A DNA stretch of 12,981 nucleotides, taken from contig DCOH01000007.1 in NCBI GenBank assembly GCA_002322865.1, positions 91,113-104,093 on the forward strand, written 5' to 3'. Position numbers and translations under genes: made by a program. The stretch's first letter is position 1; the number at the start of each line of letters is the position of its first letter. Positions 6,735-12,979 of the stretch are shown here, one piece after another. The notes beneath the pieces were generated by a model. The model had not been told where the DNA came from and did no database searches. It worked only from the letters and a program-made list of their open reading frames with translations. Origin of the DNA: Sphingobacterium sp. UBA1575 (GTDB lineage: Bacteria; Bacteroidota; Bacteroidia; Sphingobacteriales; Sphingobacteriaceae).

Positions 6735-9044
6735 TTATTCTGCTCTTAAAATCTTGGCAGCTTCTACCATAGATTCCAATGCGGCTTTAGTTTCCGGCCA
6801 TGCACGAGTTTTCAAACCACAGTCAGGGTTAACCCATAATTGCTCCGAAGGAACAACCGCTTTTGCTTTACGCAATAGGTCTACCATTTCTTCTGTGCTT
6901 GGAACACGTGGCGAGTGGATATCATAAACACCAGGACCAATATCATTTGGATATTTGAAGTCAGCGAATGCATCCAATAACTCCATTTGAGAACGTGATG
7001 TCTCGATCGTGATGACGTCAGCATCCATTGCTGCGATATCTTGGATGATATCATTGAATTCAGAGTAACACATGTGTGTATGGATCTGCGTATCATCATC
7101 CACATTCGAAGAAGATACACGGAATGAACGTACAGCCCAATCCAAATACGCTTGTTGATCAGCTTTACGCAATGGTAAACCTTCGCGGATCGCTGGCTCA
7201 TCGATCTGAATGATTTTGATACCTGCTTTTTCCAAAGCTTGAACCTCATCAAGGATCGCTAATGCGATTTGGTAAGTCGTGGTTGAACGAGGTTGATCGT
7301 TACGTACGAAAGACCATTGAAGAATAGTTACTGGACCAGTTAACATTCCTTTTACCGGACGGTTTGTCAATGATTGTGCATAAGCAGACCAACGTACAGT
7401 CATATCTTCAGGACGGTAAACATCACCATAAATAATCGGAGGTTTCACACAACGGGAACCGTATGATTGAACCCAACCATTTTGTGTAAATGCATAACCG
7501 GCTAATTGCTCACCGAAGTATTCCACCATGTCGTTACGCTCAAATTCACCATGTACCAACACATCGATATCCAATTGCTCTTGTAAACGGATGGTTCTTT
7601 CTGTTTCTTCAGCAATTTCTTTATCGTATTGTTCTTGGGAAATAGCGCCTTTTTTCAGATCAGCTCTCCATTTACGAACATCTTTTGTTTGTGGGAAGGA
7701 ACCGATAGTCGTAGTTGCATAATCAGGAAGGTTGAACAACGCTTTCTGTGCTTTTTTACGATCGTTGAATTTAGAAGTACGTGTAGCGTCTTCATCAGTG
7801 ATGTTGCTTACACGGGTTTTAACTTCTGGTTTGTGGATCAATGGAGAAGTACGGCGGCTTTCGTTTGCTGCTTTGTTCGCTTCGAAACGTTTTTGTGTTT
7901 CGGCATCTACTTCACCTTCTGCCAATACCGCTAAGTCTTTTACTTCAGCTAATTTCTGTTTAGCGAATGCTAACCAGTTTTTAACTTCTGCAGGAAGAGA
8001 CTCTTCGTTGTGTTCGTTGTCCAAGTCAAAAGGAACGTGCAATAGAGAAGAAGAAGGAGCAACCCATACACGGTCTTTGCCTAATTTCTCAACAGCTTGG
8101 TTGATTTTTGTCAAGGATTTTTCGTAATCATTTTTCCAAATGTTACGGCCTTCAACCACCCCTAAGGAAAGGGTTAGGTTAGCAGGAACTTTCGCTAATA
8201 TAGAGTCGAGTTGATCTTCACCACGAACTAGATCCAGGTGAAGCGCGTGTACAGGAAGTGCCAAAGCAGTATCCTCGTTGTCACGTAATGCCTCGAAATA
8301 AGTTGCAACGATTAATTTGATGCCTTTAGCAGCTGCAGCAAGTTTTTCGAAAACTTTTGCGTATAGCGCACGGGTAGCATCGTCGATATCCAACGCTAAG
8401 AAAGGCTCGTCAATCTGTACATATTGTGCGCCAGCATCAGCCAATTTAGCTAAGATTTCTTCGTAAACAGGTAATAAATTATCGATAAGATCGATAGGGT
8501 TGAATCCAGCTTCTTTTTCTTTACCTAATAATAGGTAAGTGATTGGGCCGATGATCACCGGTTTAGTTTCAATACCTTGTTGTTTTGCTTCATTGTATTC
8601 GCTTAGGAATTTCTCTGAAGTCAATTTGAATTCTTGGTTTTTAACGAATTCAGGAACGATATAGTGGTAGTTTGTATCGAACCATTTGGTCATTTCCATA
8701 GCGGTCACATCGACACCACCTTCTTGGAAACCACGAGCCATCGCGAAGTATAGGTCTAAGTTATACTGGCGATCGATTTTGTTCAAAAGGGAGTTGTAAC
8801 GAGCAGGGATAGCACCTACAGTTAAGGATAGGTCTAATACTTGATCGTAGAAAGAGAAATCGTTAGAAGGGATCAAATCGATGCCGGCATCTTTTTGAGT
8901 CTTCCAATTGCCTTCACGGATTTTCAGTCCAGCTTGCAATAATTCTTCCGCGCTGATTTTTTTTGCCCAGTAAGCTTCATTAGCTTTCTTTAGCTCGCGG
9001 AACGCGCCCACACGTGGGTAACCTAAATTGTTCGTTAATAACAT
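6735..9044 (-). CDS. metE: Cobalamin-independent methionine synthase (5-methyltetrahydropteroyltriglutamate-homocysteine methyltransferase)
   Basis: MetE transfers a methyl group from 5-methyltetrahydrofolate polyglutamate to homocysteine in the cytoplasm, the last step of methionine synthesis, without vitamin B12. The protein has 769 aa, close to the 753 of E. coli. The N-terminal barrel begins MLLTNNLGYPRVGAFRELKK, and the C-terminal catalytic barrel begins near LPDYATTTIGSFPQT. The zinc ligands are all present: His657 and Cys659 in HTHMCYSEF, Glu681 in ITIETSRSQME, and Cys742 in VNPDCGLKTR, each exactly 16 residues beyond the E. coli numbers 641, 643, 665 and 726. The substrate loop IQIDEPAIREGLPLR is intact. 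The gene is transcribed alone, behind an S-box leader (9119-9214) and a promoter (9220-9251), and ends at the hairpin at 6672-6698. High SAM should therefore turn it down. Confidence 0.99.
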   Translation of the reverse strand: MLLTNNLGYPRVGAFRELKKANEAYWAKKISAEELLQAGLKIREGNWKTQKDAGIDLIPSNDFSFYDQVLDLSLTVGAIPARYNSLLNKIDRQYNLDLYFAMARGFQEGGVDVTAMEMTKWFDTNYHYIVPEFVKNQEFKLTSEKFLSEYNEAKQQGIETKPVIIGPITYLLLGKEKEAGFNPIDLIDNLLPVYEEILAKLADAGAQYVQIDEPFLALDIDDATRALYAKVFEKLAAAAKGIKLIVATYFEALRDNEDTALALPVHALHLDLVRGEDQLDSILAKVPANLTLSLGVVEGRNIWKNDYEKSLTKINQAVEKLGKDRVWVAPSSSLLHVPFDLDNEHNEESLPAEVKNWLAFAKQKLAEVKDLAVLAEGEVDAETQKRFEANKAANESRRTSPLIHKPEVKTRVSNITDEDATRTSKFNDRKKAQKALFNLPDYATTTIGSFPQTKDVRKWRADLKKGAISQEQYDKEIAEETERTIRLQEQLDIDVLVHGEFERNDMVEYFGEQLAGYAFTQNGWVQSYGSRCVKPPIIYGDVYRPEDMTVRWSAYAQSLTNRPVKGMLTGPVTILQWSFVRNDQPRSTTTYQIALAILDEVQALEKAGIKIIQIDEPAIREGLPLRKADQQAYLDWAVRSFRVSSSNVDDDTQIHTHMCYSEFNDIIQDIAAMDADVITIETSRSQMELLDAFADFKYPNDIGPGVYDIHSPRVPSTEEMVDLLRKAKAVVPSEQLWVNPDCGLKTRAWPETKAALESMVEAAKILRAE

Positions 9045-9087
9045 AAAGTATTGTACTTAATTAATTTTTTACTAAAGTCGTTTGCTA

Positions 9088-9118
9088 AGAGAAGGCTCCT
9101 AAGGGTTAGTGAGTCCAG
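9088..9118 (-). promoter_or_regulatory. Putative expression platform of the metE S-box
   Basis: On the minus strand the aptamer is followed by a small hairpin at 9113-9096: CTC, a bulged A, CTAA, a CCC loop, TTAG, GAG. Overlapping its end is a pyrimidine segment, GCCTTCTCT (9096-9088). This segment can pair with AGAGAAAGGC inside the aptamer (9209-9200), allowing one bulged A, and would then break P1/P2. No T-run follows, so a standard terminator switch is not apparent. The switching logic is inferred from complementarity only. Confidence 0.4.
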
Positions 9119-9214
9119 CTTATCGTTCCTCTTCAGAGGTAGAATGTAGCACCTTGTCAAGGGACAGGTTGCTAAGGCTTCATCGGGTCTAGTCCCTCTG
9201 CCTTTCTCTATAAG
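9119..9214 (-). promoter_or_regulatory. SAM-I (S-box) riboswitch aptamer in the metE leader
   Basis: Read on the minus strand from 9214 to 9119, this 96-nt element fits the SAM-I consensus closely. P1 is CTTAT (9214-9210) pairing with ATAAG (9123-9119). AGAGAAAGGC leads into the invariant core GAGGGACTAGACCCGATGAA, then GCCTTAGCAACC. The conserved AAGGTGCTACATTC segment follows, and P4 is CCTCT-GA-AGAGG just before the closing strand. S-box RNAs bind S-adenosylmethionine and repress sulfur and methionine genes; metE starts 74 nt downstream, which fits exactly. The aptamer begins about 5 nt after the likely -7 box, so it is the first thing transcribed. Confidence 0.96.
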
Positions 9215-9219
9215 CGGTG

Positions 9220-9251
9220 CTAAGGTAGGGATAAGATTTTATATTAACAAA
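9220..9251 (-). promoter_or_regulatory. metE promoter (Bacteroidota type)
   Basis: On the minus strand TTTG (9251-9248) is followed after exactly 20 bases by TACCTTAG (9227-9220), which matches five of the six fixed bases of TAnnTTTG. This is the primary sigma (ABfA) promoter form of Bacteroidota. Transcription would begin only a few bases downstream, at the very 5' edge of the S-box P1 helix, which supports both assignments. Confidence 0.7.
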
Positions 9252-9284
9252 AAAATATTTCTATATCTTTCAATTTAATCGCCT

Positions 9285-9324
9285 CAAAAAACAAGAAAAG
9301 CCTCCAGTTTTTACACGGAAGGCT
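9285..9324 (-). terminator. Intrinsic terminator of the metal TonB-receptor operon
   Basis: Downstream of the receptor stop codon, the minus strand shows AGCC-(bulged T)-TCC (9324-9317), an 11-base loop rich in A, and GGAGGCT (9305-9299), followed by a T-rich tail (TTTCTTGTTTTTT). This separates the receptor operon from metE, whose promoter begins about 35 bp further on. Confidence 0.8.
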
Positions 9325-9357
9325 CTTCTTGACATTACTTAATAAATATTTACTTTT

Positions 9358-12075
9358 TTACTTGATATGGTATCTGATACCGGTATAGAACATTCTTCCT
9401 ACAATCGGACCCCAAACTAAGTTGGTGTCGAAATTAGCACCAAATGGATTGTCGTGTGCCAAGATCGGATCTTTCTGGAAGTAGTTGCTCAGGTTCTCAC
9501 CACCAACATACACATCAAAATTCTTGTTCTTCCCAAATGTTCTGCTTACCTGTGCGTTCATCGTAACATAAGCATCTGATTCTGTTGCCAATTGGTAAGC
9601 TTCTGGATTACCTACTGTGCTTGGAAGACGTTTCTTACCCACTACATTCAAGGTATAATCAAAGCTCCATCCGGAATGTAGGTTATACGCTAAGTTCATG
9701 AATCCACGGTGTTTTGCTGTCAATGGTTTCTGCAATTTACCGGAAGTATATTCGGTCTGTACATCCAACATACGGTATGCAAAACGTGCTTCGAAGTGCT
9801 GTGCCGGCATGAAACGGAATTCTGCCTGAACACTGTTCGAATAGGATTTGCCGTCCAGGTTATAGAATGCTACTTCTCTTGGGTTTTCGAAATCAACCAC
9901 GACCTGGTTCTGGAAGTTGTTGTGGAACAATTCTAACGATAACCCAGACTCACGACCGAACAATTGGAAGCTCTGGTCAAAGGTAAAGCCTGTATTCCAA
10001 GAAACCTCTGGTTTTAAACCATACGCTGCTTCACCAGACACCAATTGGGTCAAATCTTTAATGGTACGGCTGGATGCAAAAATACCTAAGTTCTCAGCAA
10101 AAATGTTCGCAGTACGCTGTCCACGTCCTGAACTGATCCGGAAAGTCGTTCCTAAGATGGGCTCATACCGTAATACCGCACGTGGTGTGGTGAACCAACC
10201 GTATAGGTTATTGTAATCCTGACGGATACCCAAAACCGCATCGAATTTCTCCGAAGGACTATAGGTATATTCTAAGAATGCACCCGCAACCGATTCTTTT
10301 CTTCCGAAGTTATAATCGTAGTCATTTGAGCTATTTACACGCTTTAACTGCTCATCCATATCATCATATTGGATGGAGGCACCCACTTTATATTTATGGG
10401 TCACATCGGAGATGATGTCGACGAACAACAAATTGGCATACATCGATTTCTGTTCATTGTCGTAAGCATTCAATCCGAAGAAACTTTCCTGTTTATAGCG
10501 GCTTGCCGATAATTGCAAACCAATACTGCGGTGTTTATTGGAAGGGAATACATAGCCTAATTTACCAAATCCCTCTATGCGTTCGTTCTTGAAGCCCAAA
10601 CCATATTGGTTGGTCGTAAACTTGTCGGTGTTTTCATTGAAATCGATCTGTCCACCAATACGGTCATCATGCAGGAATTTTACACCAAATTGTGCAATGA
10701 TTCCTTTACCGTTTTCATAATGCCATCTGTTGATACCAGAAAATAGGTTTCCAACCGGCATATCCCTAAACCCATTATCACTGAAGTTCATTTTCTTGTT
10801 GTACATGAAATTATCATGCAACAACAATCCTACTGACCATTTTTCACTCAGGTGGGTAGCAAGATTCAAATTGATGTCCGTACGGCCCATATTATTGGCG
10901 TAGGCATTGAAGTATAATTTATCGGTATTGTGTGGTTTTTTCAATTCCACATTAATCTGTCCGGCCATGTTCTCGAAGCCATTTGCAACAGAACCGATAC
11001 CTTTACTGATGTTGATCGCTTCGATCCAAGTACCAGCAATACTGTTCAGACCTAGGGGAGAGGCGAAACCACGCGGACCTGGTAGGTTTTCTACCGTCAA
11101 CTGCGTATAGATACCACTTAATCCCAACATTTGGATCTGTTTACTTCCGGTTACTGCATCGCTACTTACCACATCAACTGATGCATTGGTAGAAAAACTC
11201 TCTGAAAGGTCACAACAAGCTGCTTTGAAAAGCTCTTTTGCCGTGATGGTCTCCACACGAACTGGTGTTAATTTATTGATATAATTTGATTTCTGTTTTC
11301 TGGAAACTACGATCTCCTGAAGTACATTGTTCTTCGCTTGGATCATCACGATATCATGAAGGCTTTTTACTTCCACTGTATCGGAATTCATACTGGCGTG
11401 GGTTACCACTAAGTAACGATATGGTTTAACGTGCATGATTTTGAACACACCATTTTCATTACTTTTTATTTTTTTCGATGGATCTTCTTTCCAATATACG
11501 GTTACATCAGCAATCGGAGTCAGATCTCCACGTTCGTTTTCATTAACGACCACACCGGTTACTTCATGGTCGTGGTCATGGTCATGCCCACCTTTATCGT
11601 CTGCTTTGGTAGCATCCGCTTTTTTATCGTGGTCGTGGCCTTCATGCTCATCATGGTCGTGTCCTTCATGAGACGCATTATCATGACCTTCATGGTCATC
11701 GTGGTCATGGCCTTCATGGTCATCTTCTTTCTTAGCGCCATCAGCAGGAAGACGGTCATATAGGCAACATTCATGTAATTTGTCATAAGCTTCTTGCGTA
11801 GCACGGAACTCTTTGGTGTCGTGACCAGCATCAGCAATGGATTTCTTGATTTTATCAAGTGTGGTTTTTTTGCTGTCAAAAGTTACTTTAGCTTTATGGG
11901 TAGCTTGATCCCAGGTGATGCTCTTGGCACCGCCATCTTTACCAGCTTGCTCGATACGTTTTTTACACATGCCGCAATTTCCGGCAACTTCAAATTCAAC
12001 CGTATTGGTCTGCGCAAATGCGATATTGCCCAATAGGATAAAAGTTATTAATAAATAATTTTTAAGGGTTTTCAT
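9358..12075 (-). CDS. TonB-dependent receptor with N-terminal HMA domain and His/Asp-rich repeats, probable copper or other metal
   Basis: This 905-aa outer-membrane receptor has an unusual front end. Residues 1-22 are a signal peptide. Residues 24-90 form an HMA/MerP-like metal-binding domain with the CxxC motif C34-G-M-C37, and a vicinal pair Cys103-Cys104 follows. Residues 118-171 carry 15 His and 16 Asp, including four tandem 8-residue units of the form HEGHD(H/N)(D/A)x at 120-151. A carboxypeptidase-regulatory-like domain spans about 171-247. The plug (about 251-375) holds EIVVSRKQ, a second vicinal pair Cys287-Cys288 in KAACCDLSESF, and QIQMLGLSGIYTQLTVENLP. The rest is a barrel ending GIRYHIK. 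HMA and His-rich parts bind soft or borderline metals (Cu, Zn, Ni), so metal capture at the periplasmic face is likely; which metal, and whether the role is import or sensing, is inference. It lies 56 bp downstream of a Cys/His-rich small protein gene and ends at its own terminator. Confidence 0.95.
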   Translation of the reverse strand: MKTLKNYLLITFILLGNIAFAQTNTVEFEVAGNCGMCKKRIEQAGKDGGAKSITWDQATHKAKVTFDSKKTTLDKIKKSIADAGHDTKEFRATQEAYDKLHECCLYDRLPADGAKKEDDHEGHDHDDHEGHDNASHEGHDHDEHEGHDHDKKADATKADDKGGHDHDHDHEVTGVVVNENERGDLTPIADVTVYWKEDPSKKIKSNENGVFKIMHVKPYRYLVVTHASMNSDTVEVKSLHDIVMIQAKNNVLQEIVVSRKQKSNYINKLTPVRVETITAKELFKAACCDLSESFSTNASVDVVSSDAVTGSKQIQMLGLSGIYTQLTVENLPGPRGFASPLGLNSIAGTWIEAINISKGIGSVANGFENMAGQINVELKKPHNTDKLYFNAYANNMGRTDINLNLATHLSEKWSVGLLLHDNFMYNKKMNFSDNGFRDMPVGNLFSGINRWHYENGKGIIAQFGVKFLHDDRIGGQIDFNENTDKFTTNQYGLGFKNERIEGFGKLGYVFPSNKHRSIGLQLSASRYKQESFFGLNAYDNEQKSMYANLLFVDIISDVTHKYKVGASIQYDDMDEQLKRVNSSNDYDYNFGRKESVAGAFLEYTYSPSEKFDAVLGIRQDYNNLYGWFTTPRAVLRYEPILGTTFRISSGRGQRTANIFAENLGIFASSRTIKDLTQLVSGEAAYGLKPEVSWNTGFTFDQSFQLFGRESGLSLELFHNNFQNQVVVDFENPREVAFYNLDGKSYSNSVQAEFRFMPAQHFEARFAYRMLDVQTEYTSGKLQKPLTAKHRGFMNLAYNLHSGWSFDYTLNVVGKKRLPSTVGNPEAYQLATESDAYVTMNAQVSRTFGKNKNFDVYVGGENLSNYFQKDPILAHDNPFGANFDTNLVWGPIVGRMFYTGIRYHIK
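11623..11718 (-). repeat. Four tandem 24-bp units encoding His/Asp-rich octapeptides
   Basis: Residues 120-151 of the TonB receptor are four 8-codon units: HEGHDHDD, HEGHDNAS, HEGHDHDE and HEGHDHDK. At DNA level the repetition shows as recurring CATGGTC/CGTGGTC blocks on the plus strand. A further His-Asp cluster (GGHDHDHDHE) lies just beyond, to about 11563. The repeat is inside the reading frame, each unit is an exact multiple of three, and it probably expands or shrinks by slippage without breaking the frame. Confidence 0.92.
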
Positions 12076-12091
12076 AAAATTTAATAAAAAA

Positions 12092-12124
12092 TTGATTCAA
12101 ATAATGTTTGATATTTGGAGTCAA
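12092..12124 (-). repeat. Imperfect inverted repeat with T-run between the Cys-rich gene and the TonB receptor
   Basis: On the minus strand TTGACTCCAAATA (12124-12112) can fold onto TATTTGAATCAA (12103-12092), with one mismatch and one bulge, leaving an 8-base loop. The 3' arm runs directly into TTTTTTATT before the receptor start. The stem is AT-rich and weak; it could act as a partial terminator, an mRNA processing stop or a 5' stabiliser that sets the ratio of the two products. Confidence 0.4.
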
Positions 12125-12131
12125 TTCAATA

Positions 12132-12563
12132 CTAAATTCTATAGGTGCAGTTTAAGATGTAGACGGGTTCGAGATCCTGAATAGGAATGAAGGCCAAACT
12201 GTGATATTCTTGGTCAGGATCATCAACAAAGATTTTCCATTGCTCCATGATCCAAGGGATCAGAACCACTGCTGGCGCAAAATTGATTAAATCTGTAAAG
12301 GTCGATTTGGTCTGTAATTGTTCGCTGTCCGATTTCAAGCTTAATTCCTTGTCTTGACAACAACCTTTCTTACAGGAATCGCCGTGTTTATGGGAAGAGT
12401 TGTCCTGGCATTTTGAACAATTAGGACAATTCTCATGTGATACTTTGCTGGATTTATCTAGCGATAGAAATGTCGATTTTCCACAATGATGGAGATAAAT
12501 AGTTGCCCCCGTACTGCATACAGAATAAATCATTAGGAGTAATATGGCAATAATTTTTCGCAT
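12132..12563 (-). CDS. HYC_CC_PP-type small secreted Cys/His-rich protein
   Basis: This 143-aa protein starts with a hydrophobic leader (IIAILLLMIYSVCSTGATIYL) followed by H25-H26-C27-G, which corresponds to the HYC motif of the Bacteroidota HYC_CC_PP family. A Cys/His cluster comes next: Cys46, Cys49 and Cys52 in CPNCSKC, His58 and His60, Cys64, then the vicinal pair Cys68-Cys69 (GCC), which is the CC of the family name. A second hydrophobic stretch lies near 93-108 and a lone Cys139 sits near the C-terminus; the usual C-terminal PP is not evident. Such small proteins are often found next to TonB receptors of the metal type, as here, with only 56 bp between them. A role in metal binding or delivery is inferred from the ligands and the neighbour; no catalytic function is suggested. 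Confidence 0.82.
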   Translation of the reverse strand: MRKIIAILLLMIYSVCSTGATIYLHHCGKSTFLSLDKSSKVSHENCPNCSKCQDNSSHKHGDSCKKGCCQDKELSLKSDSEQLQTKSTFTDLINFAPAVVLIPWIMEQWKIFVDDPDQEYHSLAFIPIQDLEPVYILNCTYRI

Positions 12564-12571
12564 AGATTATC

Positions 12572-12579
12572 CAAATATA
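12572..12579 (-). promoter_or_regulatory. Perfect -7 box upstream of the Cys-rich gene
   Basis: TATATTTG read from 12579 to 12572 is an exact match to TAnnTTTG. No TTTG is present 19-20 bases upstream, so the -33 element is poor and an activator could be needed. Only 8 bases separate the box from ATG 12563, implying a leaderless or nearly leaderless mRNA if this start codon is right. Confidence 0.5.
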
Positions 12580-12590
12580 ACAATTGTTAT
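12577..12590. promoter_or_regulatory. 14-bp perfect palindrome, operator candidate
   Basis: ATAACAATTGTTAT is a perfect inverted repeat that overlaps the upstream edge of the -7 box of the metal operon. A dimeric regulator bound here would cover the promoter of the Cys-rich/TonB receptor pair. It also lies about 35 bp from the divergent promoter of the 37-aa ORF. The cognate regulator is not in the window and the site matches no operator that I can name with confidence. Confidence 0.45.
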
Positions 12591-12623
12591 GGGAAAATGT
12601 TGATAAATTATTTTAATTAATTC

Positions 12624-12654
12624 TTGCGTGTAAAAAAATTGGTTTTTATATTGG
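12624..12654 (+). promoter_or_regulatory. Bacteroidota promoter for the 37-aa ORF
   Basis: TTG (12624-12626) is followed after 20 bases by TATATTGG (12647-12654), which agrees with TAnnTTTG at five of six fixed positions. Transcription would start near 12659-12661 and give a leader of about 25 nt before ATG 12686. The spacing is ideal and supports a real transcript in this direction. Confidence 0.6.
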
Positions 12655-12685
12655 ACTCAACTTAATGTAATAAACCTAATAATTT

Positions 12686-12799
12686 ATGGAAACTTTAGCT
12701 GCACATCCAAACTTGCTGTATGTTGGCGTTGTAGGCTTAACATGCGCTGCGGGCTTGGTATTTTTCGTTTTCAACAAAATCTTAAGAAGAGTTAATTAA
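12686..12799 (+). CDS. 37-aa single-span membrane protein, function unknown
   Basis: This short reading frame runs from ATG 12686 to TAA 12797-12799. The product begins METLAAHPNLLYVG, continues with a hydrophobic helix at about residues 10-29 (contains VVGLTCAAGLVFFVF and one Cys at position 20), and ends in the basic tail NKILRRVN, which predicts an N-out/C-in single membrane span. I recognise no family. Support for a real gene: a good promoter at the right distance, an A-rich leader, a coherent hydrophobic-then-basic organisation, and a strong terminator downstream. By shape it resembles small accessory subunits of transporters or oxidases (KdpF- or CydX-sized), but no large partner gene is visible; the next gene lies outside the window. 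Confidence 0.6.
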   Translation: METLAAHPNLLYVGVVGLTCAAGLVFFVFNKILRRVN

Positions 12800-12816
12800 T
12801 CTCGGGAAATGCTGCC

Positions 12817-12851
12817 CATAAATTCCAATCCTGTAAATATTGGAATTTATG
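12817..12851 (+). repeat. 13-bp perfect hairpin after the 37-aa ORF
   Basis: CATAAATTCCAAT (12817-12829) and ATTGGAATTTATG (12839-12851) are perfect complements around a 9-base loop. No T-run follows, so it is not a complete terminator alone; it ends exactly where the next hairpin begins. It could protect the mRNA 3' end, act as the reverse-direction partner of the next stem, or be a protein site. Confidence 0.75.
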
Positions 12852-12891
12852 AAGAGGTTGTGTCATAAAAATGATACAGCCTCTTTTTTTT
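12852..12891 (+). terminator. Strong intrinsic terminator
   Basis: AAGAGGTTGTGTCAT (12852-12866) pairs along 15 positions, including two G-U pairs, with ATGATACAGCCTCTT (12871-12885) around an AAAA loop, followed by a T-run to 12891. The GAGGxTGTxTCAT arm is a terminator style I associate with Bacteroidota genomes. It closes the 37-aa transcription unit; the A-rich 5' side could give weak function in the other direction. Confidence 0.9.
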
Positions 12892-12946
12892 GGAAGGCTT
12901 AAATATGCCCTTTGAAAAATAGACTTGGGTCTTGATTTAAATGAGG
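12892..12946. other. Short spacer with no recognisable feature
   Basis: Between the terminator and the tandem repeat at the window end I see no reading frame, hairpin or promoter that I can support. Confidence 0.5.
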
Positions 12947-12979
12947 TGTAAGTGACTTGTAAGTGAGTTGTAAGTGACT
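12947..12979. repeat. 11-bp tandem repeat, at least three copies, cut by window end
   Basis: Three head-to-tail copies of TGTAAGTGA(C/G)T occupy 12947-12957, 12958-12968 and 12969-12979, alternating C, G, C at position 10. The array may continue past 12981. The unit length is close to one helical turn, so every copy presents the same face of the DNA. The function is unknown. Confidence 0.8.

Noticed and set aside
7528..8127. Plus-strand frames of 64-131 codons within metE
   Set aside because: They are shadows of the highly conserved metE frame, with no initiation signal or family match.
5277..9044. Permease and metE as a methionine uptake and synthesis pair
   Set aside because: They are convergent, separated by a terminator, and the permease has no S-box; specificity cannot be read from the sequence.
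9119..9214. Metal or cobalamin riboswitch in front of metE
   Set aside because: The core motifs and the two-strand P1 match SAM-I; no cobalamin-box sequence is present.
11563..11724. Tandem DNA repeats considered as a CRISPR-like array
   Set aside because: The units are contiguous, without spacers, and lie in frame within a coding sequence.
11431..11763. Plus-strand and alternate minus-strand frames rich in Met/Val or Trp/Ser across the His-repeat
   Set aside because: The composition (VVVMVM, SWSWSW, MTMKAM) is simply the CATGGTC-type repeat read in other frames; the receptor frame explains it.
12947..12979. Tandem 11-mers considered as a CRISPR array
   Set aside because: There are no spacers, the unit is far too short, and no cas genes are present.
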